A stretch of 64,000 nt of DNA from assembly GCA_017617995.1 (NCBI GenBank), contig JAFZVE010000060.1, positions 1-64,000 on the forward strand, in the 5' to 3' direction. This DNA comes from Clostridiales bacterium. Its GTDB lineage: Bacteria > Bacillota > Clostridia > Saccharofermentanales > Saccharofermentanaceae. A program made the position numbers and the translations under genes. Below the pieces are notes generated by a model that was not told the DNA's origin, made no database searches, and worked only from the letters and a program-made list of their open reading frames with translations. Shown here piece after piece: positions 9,135 to 18,014 of this stretch. Position 1 is the stretch's first letter, and every line of letters starts with the position of its first letter.

Positions 9135-11492
9135 ATGAACAGTAACATAACGAAAAAGGCGGGTGCATTGATCGTATCAGGACTTTTGATTCTGTCGGAA
9201 GCTGCGATATTTGCGGGATGCAAGAAAAAGAATGAAGCCGGAGTCGCTGGAGTTCAGAAGATCTCCAAAGATTCTCCCTGGTATGATGCTACGATTTCTG
9301 AAATCCAAAACACCACCACAAATGAGGAAATCGAGTACATTGAAACTGACATTATCGGTGCTTACCATGACGGTATTCTTGTACGCACATATGGAGAGTA
9401 CAAATTGCCGGATGATTTTGATATAAACACAAGCCGTGTAGGCTACGAATTTGATAATCTTGACTACTATGACGCAAACGGAAAACTGGTTAATTCTATT
9501 GATCTCTATAGTTTTGTGACAGACGTCAATGCTCAAGATATTGGAAGAATCCTTTTAGATGGAGATAGTGTCTATTTATACAGAGAGGATTGCGATTTAA
9601 GAGATGATGGTAATCGTTCTTACTATTTGGCAAGCCTCGATATAGAAACGGGCGTTGTCGGAGAATTTGAAAAACTGCCTTATACCGATAAAGAAATTGC
9701 AAAGACTTCGTTTTGTTTTCCTGAAGAAACACTGATGGTTGGCGATTATCTTGTATCGGCATTCCAAGATGGAAATACAGCCAAATTTGTGATCTGTAAT
9801 AATGGTCAACGAAAGATTGCAGCTCTTCCTGATACAGATCTCGGAATAATCACCGGATGTCTAAATGTTTCGGAAAAGGAAATTGTATTTATTTGTTCGT
9901 ATGGAAGCGTAAGATTTCTTTCTCTGAATCTTGAGAACGGAAGTATTCAAAACAAAGACGAAGAGTATTCCTGGATGAATACGCTTACCTTTTACAAGCA
10001 TATATCATCATTTGAAGGAAAATCCTATTTTACTGCCCAAGACGGAATAAAGCGTATCAATTTTGAAACCAAGCAATTTGAAGATGTCGTCTCGTTTGAT
10101 AACTGTAATCTAAACAGAGATGACATGGATAGATTGTCGCTTTGTTCCGTAAATGGTGATAAGTATATCTTGGCAGGTGATCTCAGCCATGGAGATCTGA
10201 TGAATCAGTTTAGTGACAGGAACCCGCCTAGTGTTCCTACGATCGTTACCCTTGAAAGAAACGAAACGAATCCTCATGCAGGGAAAGTGATCATTACTGC
10301 AGCTGCTGTCGGAAATGCTGAAGTGCCTTATTCGATCTGTGAAGCGATCAGGATCTTTAACGATACAAATGAAGATTACTTTGTAAGATTGACATATAAC
10401 TATGACATCAGAAAATCGCTCAATTACGGTGACGCGGACGAGGATGAAGCCGAAAACATATATCTTAAAACAGCTGCAGATCTTAATGACCTTCTTGCGA
10501 TAAATATGCTCGCGGGCGATGGTCCGGACATCATCCTGAATGCCGGAGATATCCGTCAGATCCACACGGAAGCTCATCTTGTCAATTTGAATAACTATGT
10601 CGAGGGAAAAAAGGGAATCAATACCGATGACTATTTTTCTAATGTAATCGATGCGGCCAAGATCGATGGCAAACTTCTCTTTATGCCTGTAAGTTTCAGT
10701 GTATCCGGTCTTTTAGTAAATAAAGATGATGTGCGCGATGACCAGGTTGGTTTTACATACGAAGAGTATGTTGATTTTGTAAATGAGAAATGTGGTGGTA
10801 ACGATCCGATGGTAGATACCAGACTTGGCGTTCTTTGTACGCTGTTTTCCAACATGAGTGATACGTGCATCCAAGATAACACGGTAAACTTTGACAACGA
10901 GTCCTTCAGAAAGCTTTGCGAATATGTCAAAAAAAATGTGCCTGAGCATTATGGATATAACTATGATTTCGACGGGAATGAGAGCTATGGCGGGTTGGGT
11001 GGCTTCTTGCAGCGAAATACATATATGTCCGGAAAGAAGACACTTGTGGGATATCCGTCACAGGATGCATCCGGACCGGTTGTTTCGGTTGACACTTCCA
11101 TCGGAATCTCGGCATATTCGCCATCTGCAGTTGCTGATGGTGCCTGGGAGTTTATCAAGACTTGCCTGAGCGATGAGGTTCAGGAAGTAGTTGCCCTTGA
11201 TCATACCAATCCGGTCAGTAAGAGTGTATTTGATTCGACGGCAAGAATGACACTTGAAAACTACAATATTTCTCCCATGTCTTTCGGAATCGCGATGGAC
11301 GAGAGTGTCATCGATTCGTACAAAGAAGTTCTTCAATCGGCATCGGTACTGGAAACTGAAGATCCTGCGGTCTTAAGCGTAATCAGAGAAGAAATGCCTG
11401 CGTACTTCCTGGATCAGAAGAGCCTTGACGCAGTCCTGGAAATTCTGAATAACCGAGTGACGACGATCATAAATGAGAGAGGTCATTCGTAA
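9135..11492 (+). CDS. Two-domain lipoprotein, solute-binding type
   Basis: 785 residues, paralogue of the protein at 336. Signal peptide with lipobox IFAGC, then DSPWYDATIS matching DAPWYDSVRF of the first copy, a propeller-like N-terminal half, the linker NPHAGKVII (near residue 382), and a solute-binding-like C-terminal half with KLLFMPVSF. The start codon follows the anti-sigma stop with no gap, so it is probably co-transcribed with the ECF sigma operon and may be a regulon member or signal receptor. Third codon positions are more A/T-rich than in the first copy. Confidence 0.75.
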   Translation: MNSNITKKAGALIVSGLLILSEAAIFAGCKKKNEAGVAGVQKISKDSPWYDATISEIQNTTTNEEIEYIETDIIGAYHDGILVRTYGEYKLPDDFDINTSRVGYEFDNLDYYDANGKLVNSIDLYSFVTDVNAQDIGRILLDGDSVYLYREDCDLRDDGNRSYYLASLDIETGVVGEFEKLPYTDKEIAKTSFCFPEETLMVGDYLVSAFQDGNTAKFVICNNGQRKIAALPDTDLGIITGCLNVSEKEIVFICSYGSVRFLSLNLENGSIQNKDEEYSWMNTLTFYKHISSFEGKSYFTAQDGIKRINFETKQFEDVVSFDNCNLNRDDMDRLSLCSVNGDKYILAGDLSHGDLMNQFSDRNPPSVPTIVTLERNETNPHAGKVIITAAAVGNAEVPYSICEAIRIFNDTNEDYFVRLTYNYDIRKSLNYGDADEDEAENIYLKTAADLNDLLAINMLAGDGPDIILNAGDIRQIHTEAHLVNLNNYVEGKKGINTDDYFSNVIDAAKIDGKLLFMPVSFSVSGLLVNKDDVRDDQVGFTYEEYVDFVNEKCGGNDPMVDTRLGVLCTLFSNMSDTCIQDNTVNFDNESFRKLCEYVKKNVPEHYGYNYDFDGNESYGGLGGFLQRNTYMSGKKTLVGYPSQDASGPVVSVDTSIGISAYSPSAVADGAWEFIKTCLSDEVQEVVALDHTNPVSKSVFDSTARMTLENYNISPMSFGIAMDESVIDSYKEVLQSASVLETEDPAVLSVIREEMPAYFLDQKSLDAVLEILNNRVTTIINERGHS

Positions 11493-11550
11493 ATATGGGT
11501 TCGGAAGTTCGTCGGGACAGAAAATTCATTTACTATTCGAAGGAAAAGAA

Positions 11551-11581
11551 GAGGGTTGCCTCATCGTTTTGAGACAACCCC
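11551..11581 (+). terminator. Hairpin after lipoprotein gene
   Basis: A GGGTTGCCTCA arm and a TGAGACAACCC arm form an 11-bp stem with one mismatch. The T-tract is weak. It closes the sigma operon just before the first guaA-tail copy. Confidence 0.55.
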
Positions 11582-11594
11582 AGAGGTTTTGGAA

Positions 11595-11618
11595 TTATCC
11601 ACTTAATCGTGCCTGTCG
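11595..11618 (-). repeat. guaA-tail copy 1 (decayed)
   Basis: 24 bases related to the guaA end: AATCGTGCCTGTCG is identical to copy 3, but the stop-codon side has lost two bases and changed, so the reading frame of the tail is broken. It is the copy farthest from guaA and the most decayed. Confidence 0.55.
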
Positions 11619-11727
11619 ACTAATCGACCAATCTCGAATATTTATAATAACTTAACAAATTGGGCATAACCTGCCAAATTCCGTTTGCTACCATGAAACT
11701 ATTAATCGAGATAGGGAGGGATTCATT

Positions 11728-12888
11728 ATGAAGAGAAAGACTACTCTTTCCAAAATAGTAGCAACAATTCTGATGCTGTGCATCGTGATCTCATCTCTGG
11801 CAGCATGCTCAGGATCTTCCAGTACGAAGAAGAAATCGAAAGACAAAAATAAGGACACGAAGAAAACTCGCAAGACCGAAGATGACAATGATCCGGAGCC
11901 GAGTGATGACGATGATCCGAAACCGAATGATGACGATGATCCGACCAAACCGGATGATGACGACAAGAAACCGGTGGAACAGAGCGTGAGAATCGTGCCG
12001 ACAGAGGCCGCTTCGGTGCAGTACGAGCAGTATACGAGCCCGGCAGGTGACTTTACCATGATGATTCCCCAAGGGTGGAAAGTAATCTTCGAACCGTCTG
12101 ATTATATTCAGCATTATTTCATCGTGTACGATCCGCAGAATCCGTGCAGGCGCATCGTCGTGCAACTGCTGAGCGAGGGCGCTTATGATGAGTACAGCCA
12201 GTCTGTCATGAGTTTTTACGGTATATACGCACCTATCTACTCAGATCTGTCGACGACCGGGTTCTTCCAGGCATTCGGTACCGAGGAAAACGCACCTTAT
12301 CTGGTCCCCGAATCGATCTTCTATGATTTCACACCAATTGAGAATCTGGGGACGGGACCTTATGGCGGAGATCTGATGCTGGGCACATGCAACGCGGCGG
12401 ACGGTACACTGATGGAGATGCTATGTACGGCGAATCTTCAGACCTTCTTCCTCGCGAGCGATGTGACAGGTGTATATGTGCACATGATGATCGAACTGAC
12501 GGCAAAGGCAGAGGAGTTTCCGGAATGGGAGCCGGTCCTGACCTATTGCTACGGAACGGTGAACTATACGCAGGAGTTTATTGAAGAGCGGAACCGCCAG
12601 TGGCAGCAGGTCCAAAACGCAGTAGCAGAGTCCATACGGATCGGAGAAGAAATCGCGGATATGATCTCCGAAGCATACTGGAGCCGCCAGAATACGTACG
12701 ATATCAACTCGCAGAAAACAAGCGATTCGATCCTGGGATACGAGAGGATCGTGGATACCGAGACAGGCAAGATCTATCGTGCCGAGCCCTCTTTCTTGGA
12801 AGACTACGATGGCACCCGCTACCAGAAGCTCGACGGCGATTCTGATCTTTATAACCGCCCGATTGACGGCTATATCTATTGGGAATGA
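11728..12888 (+). CDS. Secreted lipoprotein with Asp-rich linker
   Basis: 386 residues. Signal peptide with lipobox SLAAC, a Lys/Asp-rich stretch, then an acidic Pro/Asp linker with repeats of the form DDDDPKPN (about residues 52-86), then a globular domain of about 300 residues without a recognised family. The acidic linker probably spans the cell wall. GGGAGGG precedes the start. It is the only gene in the first guaA-tail segment. Function unknown. Confidence 0.8.
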   Translation: MKRKTTLSKIVATILMLCIVISSLAACSGSSSTKKKSKDKNKDTKKTRKTEDDNDPEPSDDDDPKPNDDDDPTKPDDDDKKPVEQSVRIVPTEAASVQYEQYTSPAGDFTMMIPQGWKVIFEPSDYIQHYFIVYDPQNPCRRIVVQLLSEGAYDEYSQSVMSFYGIYAPIYSDLSTTGFFQAFGTEENAPYLVPESIFYDFTPIENLGTGPYGGDLMLGTCNAADGTLMEMLCTANLQTFFLASDVTGVYVHMMIELTAKAEEFPEWEPVLTYCYGTVNYTQEFIEERNRQWQQVQNAVAESIRIGEEIADMISEAYWSRQNTYDINSQKTSDSILGYERIVDTETGKIYRAEPSFLEDYDGTRYQKLDGDSDLYNRPIDGYIYWE

Positions 12889-12928
12889 TGCGATCCGTAA
12901 TCAACCCGATGATACTTGGGAACATTTT

Positions 12929-12965
12929 GAAAAAAAGAGAGCCACTATCAGTGGCTCTCTTTTTG
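12929..12965 (+). terminator. Rho-independent terminator
   Basis: Perfect 10-bp stem AGAGAGCCAC / GTGGCTCTCT with a five-base loop, followed by a T-tract and preceded by an A-tract, so it can work in both directions. Ends the Asp-rich lipoprotein gene. Confidence 0.85.
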
Positions 12966-12980
12966 TTCTTTTAAACTCGA

Positions 12981-13099
12981 TTACACGCGGGAGAAAAGTC
13001 TTTTCGAAGACTTCTCGTGAGGAGCGTATCATTTTCCGGCTCAATACGCACAAGCGAAGCGCGAAGTACCGCGCCGAAAAAATGTATTCGCGACGATTA
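12981..13099 (-). repeat. Hairpin element C with flank, at guaA-tail copy 2
   Basis: On the minus strand an imperfect hairpin begins at the tail's stop codon: the arm GCGAATACATTTTTTCGG pairs with a GCGTATCATTTTCCGG-type arm (13024-13099). The loop contains CGCTTGTGCG. Left of it lies a second palindrome around GTCTTTTCGAAGAC (12991-13016). The whole block is shared with the block at 22202-22357. Confidence 0.55.
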
Positions 13100-13122
13100 T
13101 TCCCACTCGATCGTGCCAGTCG
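13097..13122 (-). repeat. guaA-tail copy 2
   Basis: 26 bases matching the guaA end with two differences, both synonymous in the guaA frame; it still encodes TGTIEWE and a stop codon. Candidate attachment-site remnant. Confidence 0.75.
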
Positions 13123-13145
13123 TGAACGAGGATCGGGATCATTCA

Positions 13146-13175
13146 TTGACAATACACGGTTTTCGCTATTATAAT
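13146..13175 (+). promoter_or_regulatory. Sigma-A promoter
   Basis: TTGACA and TATAAT, both perfect consensus, separated by 18 bp. They precede the radical SAM gene. Confidence 0.75.
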
Positions 13176-13333
13176 AAGCTACTAAAATAATAAGCTAGTT
13201 TGATGGGCTGATTACATTTTACTGTATCGGAAGAAAACGATAATATGTGTGATAACCATGGCCTTGTCGCAATTCCAGAAGCAAGAGAGAAAATCATCAT
13301 GACGATGCTATGGATAAAGGAGATAACCATACC

Positions 13334-14557
13334 ATGAGCGGGATCGGAAATATCGGGCTGCTGGAGGAAACCGGGAGGAAGGATGTTTGCGTCATCAGCT
13401 GGCAACTGAATGAGGCAGGGCGGAACGCAGAGCTCAAGCGCGCCCTGGAGCAGCACGGCTTCCGGGTCCGCCTTTCTGGAGAAATGAACGGACTGATGAG
13501 CCGTTTTGTGCGGCTGAAACTTTCCGAACGCCTGACACTACGCCAGCGCTTCACCCACACGCTGAAGTATTTCGCTCTGGCGGCACAGCGGAAACTGCAG
13601 TTCGGTTGCTTCGACAGGAGACAGGATGTTCTTTATCTGCTGGCCAGCTATGCACGAACCGGGGACGGATGGATCCATGAAGCGGTGCAGATCTGGGTTG
13701 AGGAGCAGGGCTCCCGAGACCGATTGTTCTGGTACGATGCAGAGACCGGCAGGATCATGAAATATGAAAAACCAGTGCTGGGTTATCTGGAGTATGACGT
13801 CGCCAATCACTGCAACCTGAATTGTAAGGGATGTTCCCATTACAGCAACCTGATCCGGGAACCTGAATTCGGGAACCTGGACTGCTTCCGGAAGAACCTT
13901 GCCCGGATGAAAGAACTGTTTGACCATGTGGAAGTCATCCGGCTGCTGGGCGGGGAACCCTTTCTGAATCCGAACCTGGGAGACTTTGTGACAGCGGCCC
14001 GGGAAGCGTATCCGGACGCAGTCCTGAGCGTCGTGACCAATGGACTGCTGATTCCGAAAAAGGTGAGAAAAGAGGTGCTGGAAGCGATCCGGCAGAACAA
14101 CGCGAGGGTTCTGGTTTCCAATTATCCGCCAACGGTGAAGATCAGCGACAAGATCGGCCAGAGGCTGAAAGAAAGTGGGGTTCAGTATTCGTTCTCTCGA
14201 CCTATCCTGAAATTTCAGTTCGAGATCGGCAGCGAAGCCGGGGATGGCCGGAAGAACTATAAACACTGTGCGTTGGTCGTGTGTCATCATCTGAGCGATG
14301 ATGGCAGTATATGCCAGTGCAACAATCCGGTTTTGTATTATGAAAACCGGAAAAGACTGAAGACAGAACGTGAGGTTTCAGAAAAGGACTGGATCAATAT
14401 CTATCAGGTGCAGGATGGTTGCGAGGCTCTGCGGAAGCTGCATCACCAGTTACCGTTTTGCAGATATTGTCTTATGCGGAAAAAGATCATGTTTCCGTGG
14501 GAGGGCAATTATTTAAAGGAACTGACAGAACCTAAGAAGTCAAAGAAAGAGAAATGA
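13334..14557 (+). CDS. Radical SAM protein
   Basis: 407 residues. The radical SAM cluster motif is CNLNCKGCSH (C-x3-C-x2-C), followed by the glycine motif LLGGEPFLNP. About 130 residues precede the core and have no recognised family. The C-terminus holds further cysteines (CALVVC, CQC, FCRYC) that could bind an auxiliary iron-sulfur cluster, as in SPASM-like proteins. AAAGGAG lies 12 bases before the chosen ATG; an in-frame ATG at 13310 is possible but has a poor ribosome site. It is the only gene of the second guaA-tail segment, and no substrate peptide is next to it. The reaction is unknown. Confidence 0.85.
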   Translation: MSGIGNIGLLEETGRKDVCVISWQLNEAGRNAELKRALEQHGFRVRLSGEMNGLMSRFVRLKLSERLTLRQRFTHTLKYFALAAQRKLQFGCFDRRQDVLYLLASYARTGDGWIHEAVQIWVEEQGSRDRLFWYDAETGRIMKYEKPVLGYLEYDVANHCNLNCKGCSHYSNLIREPEFGNLDCFRKNLARMKELFDHVEVIRLLGGEPFLNPNLGDFVTAAREAYPDAVLSVVTNGLLIPKKVRKEVLEAIRQNNARVLVSNYPPTVKISDKIGQRLKESGVQYSFSRPILKFQFEIGSEAGDGRKNYKHCALVVCHHLSDDGSICQCNNPVLYYENRKRLKTEREVSEKDWINIYQVQDGCEALRKLHHQLPFCRYCLMRKKIMFPWEGNYLKELTEPKKSKKEK

Positions 14558-14579
14558 TCACTTTCCCGAACAGCATAAA

Positions 14580-14624
14580 CAGGGCCCGTCCGAACTTAAG
14601 TAGTTCAGACAGGCCCTTGTTTTC
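14580..14624 (+). terminator. Rho-independent terminator
   Basis: AGGGCCCGTCCGAACT and AGTTCAGACAGGCCCT form a 16-bp stem with two G-T-type mismatches, followed by a T-rich stretch. Ends the radical SAM gene. Confidence 0.85.
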
Positions 14625-14646
14625 AGGACTTCTCGGGAAGCGTTAA

Positions 14647-14672
14647 TTATTCCCATTCAATCGTGCCTGTCG
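14647..14672 (-). repeat. guaA-tail copy 3
   Basis: 26 bases with a single difference from the guaA end (ATC to ATT, synonymous). Encodes TGTIEWE and a stop. Upstream of it on the plus strand the block GACTTCTCGGGAAGCG recalls the flank of copy 2, but the long hairpin is missing here. Confidence 0.75.
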
Positions 14673-14718
14673 TGATCATTGCAGGTGAGGCCATCAAGGA
14701 TCTGATCCAATAAAGTAA

Positions 14719-14747
14719 AAAGAGAGTTCCCGAAGAAACTCTGCTCT
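14719..14747 (-). terminator. Repeated terminator hairpin, first copy
   Basis: AGAGTTCCCGAAGAAACTCT hairpin, a variant of the hairpins at 20681 and 22161. Its T-tract is on the minus strand. Confidence 0.5.
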
Positions 14748-14819
14748 AGATTATCCTTCCCATATAGATTATTATGAAATCAGGTATCGGCCGTGTATTC
14801 ACACATCAGGTCTGGGGGG

Positions 14820-16142
14820 ATGTTTGTGAGTAAGAAGAGTAAAGAGTTTAGTTTACGTAAGGTCCGTATCGCGGGATTTGAACTGAAGTGGTTCATTATT
14901 ATCTCGCTTATCATCATCATCGGCTGCCTTTTGGGTGCATTTCCTACCGGAATGGTAGGCGCCTTCCTGTTTCTTATGGTGTTCGGTGAACTTCTCAATC
15001 AAACCGGTAATATCACTCCATTTGTGAAGACCTTTCTCGGAGGCGGTGCTATTGTCTGTATCTTTGTCGGTGCAGCGATCGTTTACTGGAAACTTGTCCC
15101 GACAGGCATAGTAGAAAATTGTTCCACCTTCATGAAGGACGCGGGGTTTCTGGATTTCTATATTGCTGCTCTGATCACGGGTTCGATCCTCGGCATGAAC
15201 CGTAAGCTTCTTATCCGGGCAGCCATCCGGTATCTTCCCTGTATCGTTGGTGCGGTTGCCCTGGCCCTTGCGGGAGTGGCCGGAGTTGGGTATTTCTTCG
15301 GGATGAGTGCCGGTGAATCGATAGCCTATATTGGCATGCCCATTATGGGCGGCGGTATGGGAGCCGGTGCGGTCCCAATCGCCAAAGTATTTGAAAGTGC
15401 ATTGAATATTCCTTCGGAAACGATCCTCAGCCGGCTTGTCCCGGCAGTGGCGCTGGGAAATGCTTTCGCGATTGTCTGCGGTGGCCTTCTGAACAGATTG
15501 GGCGATGCTTTTCCCTCTCTTACGGGTAAGGGTGCGCTCATGCGCTCGGATGATCCGGATCTCAAAGAAGAGAAGAAGGAGCCAAAAGATAGAAGTGTAG
15601 AGAGCTATGCCAAAGGCGTGATCATCTCTACATCGTTCTATGCATTTGGCTGCCTGGTTGCGTTCTTGATCAAGAAACTGGGATTGGATATTCATCCCTA
15701 TGCCTGGATGATCATTGGCGTGGCTGTTGCCAAGTGTGTCAATCTTATACCGGAAGAATACGAAGAATGTGCGTCCATCTGGTATTCCTTTGTGTCGAAG
15801 AACTGGACAGCGGCCCTGATGCTTGGTATCGGTATGGCTTATACGGATATGGGACAGATCATCGATGCATTTAACCTCCAGTACATCGTTCTTGTACTTG
15901 TAACGGTCCTGGGTGCCGTGCTCGGATCCGCTCTGATCGGAAGACTGGTAGGATTCTATCCGATCGAAGCAGCGATCACCGCCGGACTTTGTATGGCGAA
16001 CATGGGTGGAACCGGCGATGTAGCGGTTCTGATGGCTTCCAAGAGAATGAAGCTGATGCCGTTTGCCCAGATCTCCTCCAGACTGGGAGGCGCGGTCATC
16101 ATTCTTCTCGCCTCTTTCCTAGTGCCGCTGTTCTTTGGATGA
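14820..16142 (+). CDS. 2-hydroxycarboxylate (citrate/malate) transporter
   Basis: 440 residues, about eleven membrane helices, of the 2HCT family (CitS, CitP, MaeP, CimH type). Both family signatures are visible: GGGMGAGAVP in the first half and NMGGTGDVAVL in the second, the re-entrant-loop motifs that carry substrate and sodium or proton. These carriers import citrate or malate for fermentation or act as precursor/product exchangers. GGGGGG abuts the ATG, so the in-frame GTG at 14826 may be the real start; an ATG at 14793 has little support. No citrate lyase or malolactic gene is nearby. Confidence 0.9.
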   Translation: MFVSKKSKEFSLRKVRIAGFELKWFIIISLIIIIGCLLGAFPTGMVGAFLFLMVFGELLNQTGNITPFVKTFLGGGAIVCIFVGAAIVYWKLVPTGIVENCSTFMKDAGFLDFYIAALITGSILGMNRKLLIRAAIRYLPCIVGAVALALAGVAGVGYFFGMSAGESIAYIGMPIMGGGMGAGAVPIAKVFESALNIPSETILSRLVPAVALGNAFAIVCGGLLNRLGDAFPSLTGKGALMRSDDPDLKEEKKEPKDRSVESYAKGVIISTSFYAFGCLVAFLIKKLGLDIHPYAWMIIGVAVAKCVNLIPEEYEECASIWYSFVSKNWTAALMLGIGMAYTDMGQIIDAFNLQYIVLVLVTVLGAVLGSALIGRLVGFYPIEAAITAGLCMANMGGTGDVAVLMASKRMKLMPFAQISSRLGGAVIILLASFLVPLFFG

Positions 16143-16251
16143 GAGTAGTTTTTCAGTATAGTTGCCTCCTTTTATCTTTATATAGCCTATAAACGAGTTG
16201 CGGAAGAAAATCATTGGCTATATACTTCTTTTGGTTCGCCGAAAAATGTTT

Positions 16252-16280
16252 CGAATATTTTCGCTTCGTTATGTGTCTTA
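16252..16280 (+). promoter_or_regulatory. Candidate ECF promoter, copy 1
   Basis: CGAATA (16252) and GTGTCTTA (16273) with starts 21 bases apart, in front of the tethered sigma factor gene. The same two boxes with the same spacing occur at 17956. Likely self-regulated promoter of the sigma factor (inference). Confidence 0.55.
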
Positions 16281-16311
16281 TAGGCAGATGCGGAAATAAA
16301 GGAGGCACAAA

Positions 16312-17928
16312 ATGTCAGAACAAGAACTCGAGAAACTGTATAACGAAGCGTATAAAGCGGTGTACTGGACGGCTTTTTCCATCCTTAAGAATAATGAGGA
16401 CGCCGAAGATGTTGTCCAGGAAACATTCGTCACTGCTTTTGAGCAATATGATTCCCTGCAAGACAAATCCAAAGCGGTTGCATGGGTCAAGAAGATTGCG
16501 GCGAACAAGAGTTTGAACATCGTGACGAGAAAAAGAACGATCAATATCGACGATGAAATTCTTGAGGAGACCGAAGATATCGGCGAGGATTTCCTTCCGG
16601 ATTCCCTTGTTGAGTCGGCCGAGACCAGAAAGATCATCATGGACATTATCCACAACACTCTTTCCGAAGATACCGCGATGACCCTCATTCTTTTCTACTT
16701 CGATGAGATGTCGATCAAAGAGATCGCCGAACTTCTCCATATCCCTCAGGGAACCGTTCTTTCTCGATTGAACTACGCAAAAAAGAAGATCAAGAAGGAG
16801 GTTGAAAAGTATGAAAAAGAGAATAAGGATAAACTGTTTGCCATGGGCATCCCGTTCTTAACCAAGCTTTTCGAAAAAGAAGCCGAGCAAGTACCGTTCC
16901 GACCTATGCCGGCTTCGCTGCTGAACCTTTCTACCGCATCTTCGAAAGCAACGGCCGGAGCTGTAGCGGCTTCCGGTGCAGGAGCGGCATCCGCGGCAAT
17001 TGTTGTCCGCAACATCATCATCGGTATCTTAGCGGCAGGCGCTATCGGTGGAGCCGTCTATTTCGGATACCAGGCCCTGATTAATAGGAAGGATAAAACG
17101 CCGAAAAGATCCTCAACGAAGGTGACCACGGAGACGACGGAAGACTCCGCGTTTGAACCCTCCGAATCGGAGAAAGTCATCAACGTCCGGGGCATGACTC
17201 CGGATCAGCTTGATCTTCCCGGCGGATATGTGAGAACGAGCACCTATCATGACGAAAAAGAGGGAACCCAAAAGGAAGACCATCAGCAGTATTACAATGC
17301 CGACGGACTTCTTGTCCTGGATTGCCTCTTCAATGAAGATGGTGTTGTCGTTGATTCCCATTACTACGTTTATGACGCAGATGGAAGGATCCTCCGCGAG
17401 GAACTTTGGGATGTCTCGGTGAATGATAACGGGTTATTTAAAGAGTATTCTTATGGCGCCAATGGCATCGAACGTGTTGACACCGGATATTTCGAACGGG
17501 AACCGGATCACTACTATATTTATGAGTACGATCTGCAGGGCCGTCTGATCAAGGAAACAGAATACACCGTAAAACAGGGGTATACATACTGGTTCTGCGA
17601 TTATGAGTATCAGGACGACGGCACATATATAACCCGGGTCACTTCCTTTGATACGTTGAATCAGGAAATGCGGCAGTCCAAAGATTACTGCGTATACAGC
17701 GAAGACGGAAAACTTCTGGAGTACAACAAGGCCTCGTGGAAAGAGCGCTATGTGTATACCTATGACAGCGAAGGGAAAATGACGCTTGAGGAAAAATACG
17801 ACGGGTCAAAGCTCAAGTATTCCACCACGTACGAATACGATGAACAAGGCCGTCTAATCAGCGCAAAGACAGTCTTGAAAGACGGGGTAGCAGCGTGGGA
17901 TTACACCTACGAATACAGGGATTTGTAA
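16312..17928 (+). CDS. ECF sigma factor fused to outside YD-repeat domain
   Basis: 538 residues. About 1-165 form an ECF sigma factor: region 2 with NNEDAEDVVQETFV and region 4 with SIKEIAELLHIPQGTVLSRL. A linker and an Ala/Gly-rich stretch lead to one membrane helix (about 235-255, IIIGILAAGAIGGAVYFGY). The rest is outside the cell: a Ser/Thr/Glu linker, then several YD-type repeats (YDADGRIL, YDLQGRLI, YDSEGKM, YDEQGRLI) as in RHS and other wall-associated proteins. AAAGGAGG precedes the start. The sigma part is probably held at the membrane and released or regulated through the outside domain. The lipoprotein genes downstream are likely targets. Confidence 0.85.
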   Translation: MSEQELEKLYNEAYKAVYWTAFSILKNNEDAEDVVQETFVTAFEQYDSLQDKSKAVAWVKKIAANKSLNIVTRKRTINIDDEILEETEDIGEDFLPDSLVESAETRKIIMDIIHNTLSEDTAMTLILFYFDEMSIKEIAELLHIPQGTVLSRLNYAKKKIKKEVEKYEKENKDKLFAMGIPFLTKLFEKEAEQVPFRPMPASLLNLSTASSKATAGAVAASGAGAASAAIVVRNIIIGILAAGAIGGAVYFGYQALINRKDKTPKRSSTKVTTETTEDSAFEPSESEKVINVRGMTPDQLDLPGGYVRTSTYHDEKEGTQKEDHQQYYNADGLLVLDCLFNEDGVVVDSHYYVYDADGRILREELWDVSVNDNGLFKEYSYGANGIERVDTGYFEREPDHYYIYEYDLQGRLIKETEYTVKQGYTYWFCDYEYQDDGTYITRVTSFDTLNQEMRQSKDYCVYSEDGKLLEYNKASWKERYVYTYDSEGKMTLEEKYDGSKLKYSTTYEYDEQGRLISAKTVLKDGVAAWDYTYEYRDL

Positions 17929-17955
17929 ATTTCTGAAAATTTTTTCAAAAACTTT

Positions 17956-17984
17956 CGAATAAAACTCCTTCCTTATGTGTCTTA
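17956..17984 (+). promoter_or_regulatory. Candidate ECF promoter, copy 2
   Basis: CGAATA (17956) and GTGTCTTA (17977), with identical spacing to the copy at 16252 and the same CTTC-TTAT bases between. It drives the lipoprotein gene at 18015. Confidence 0.55.
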
Positions 17985-18014
17985 CTATCGAAACACATGG
18001 AAGGAGTTTTTATT

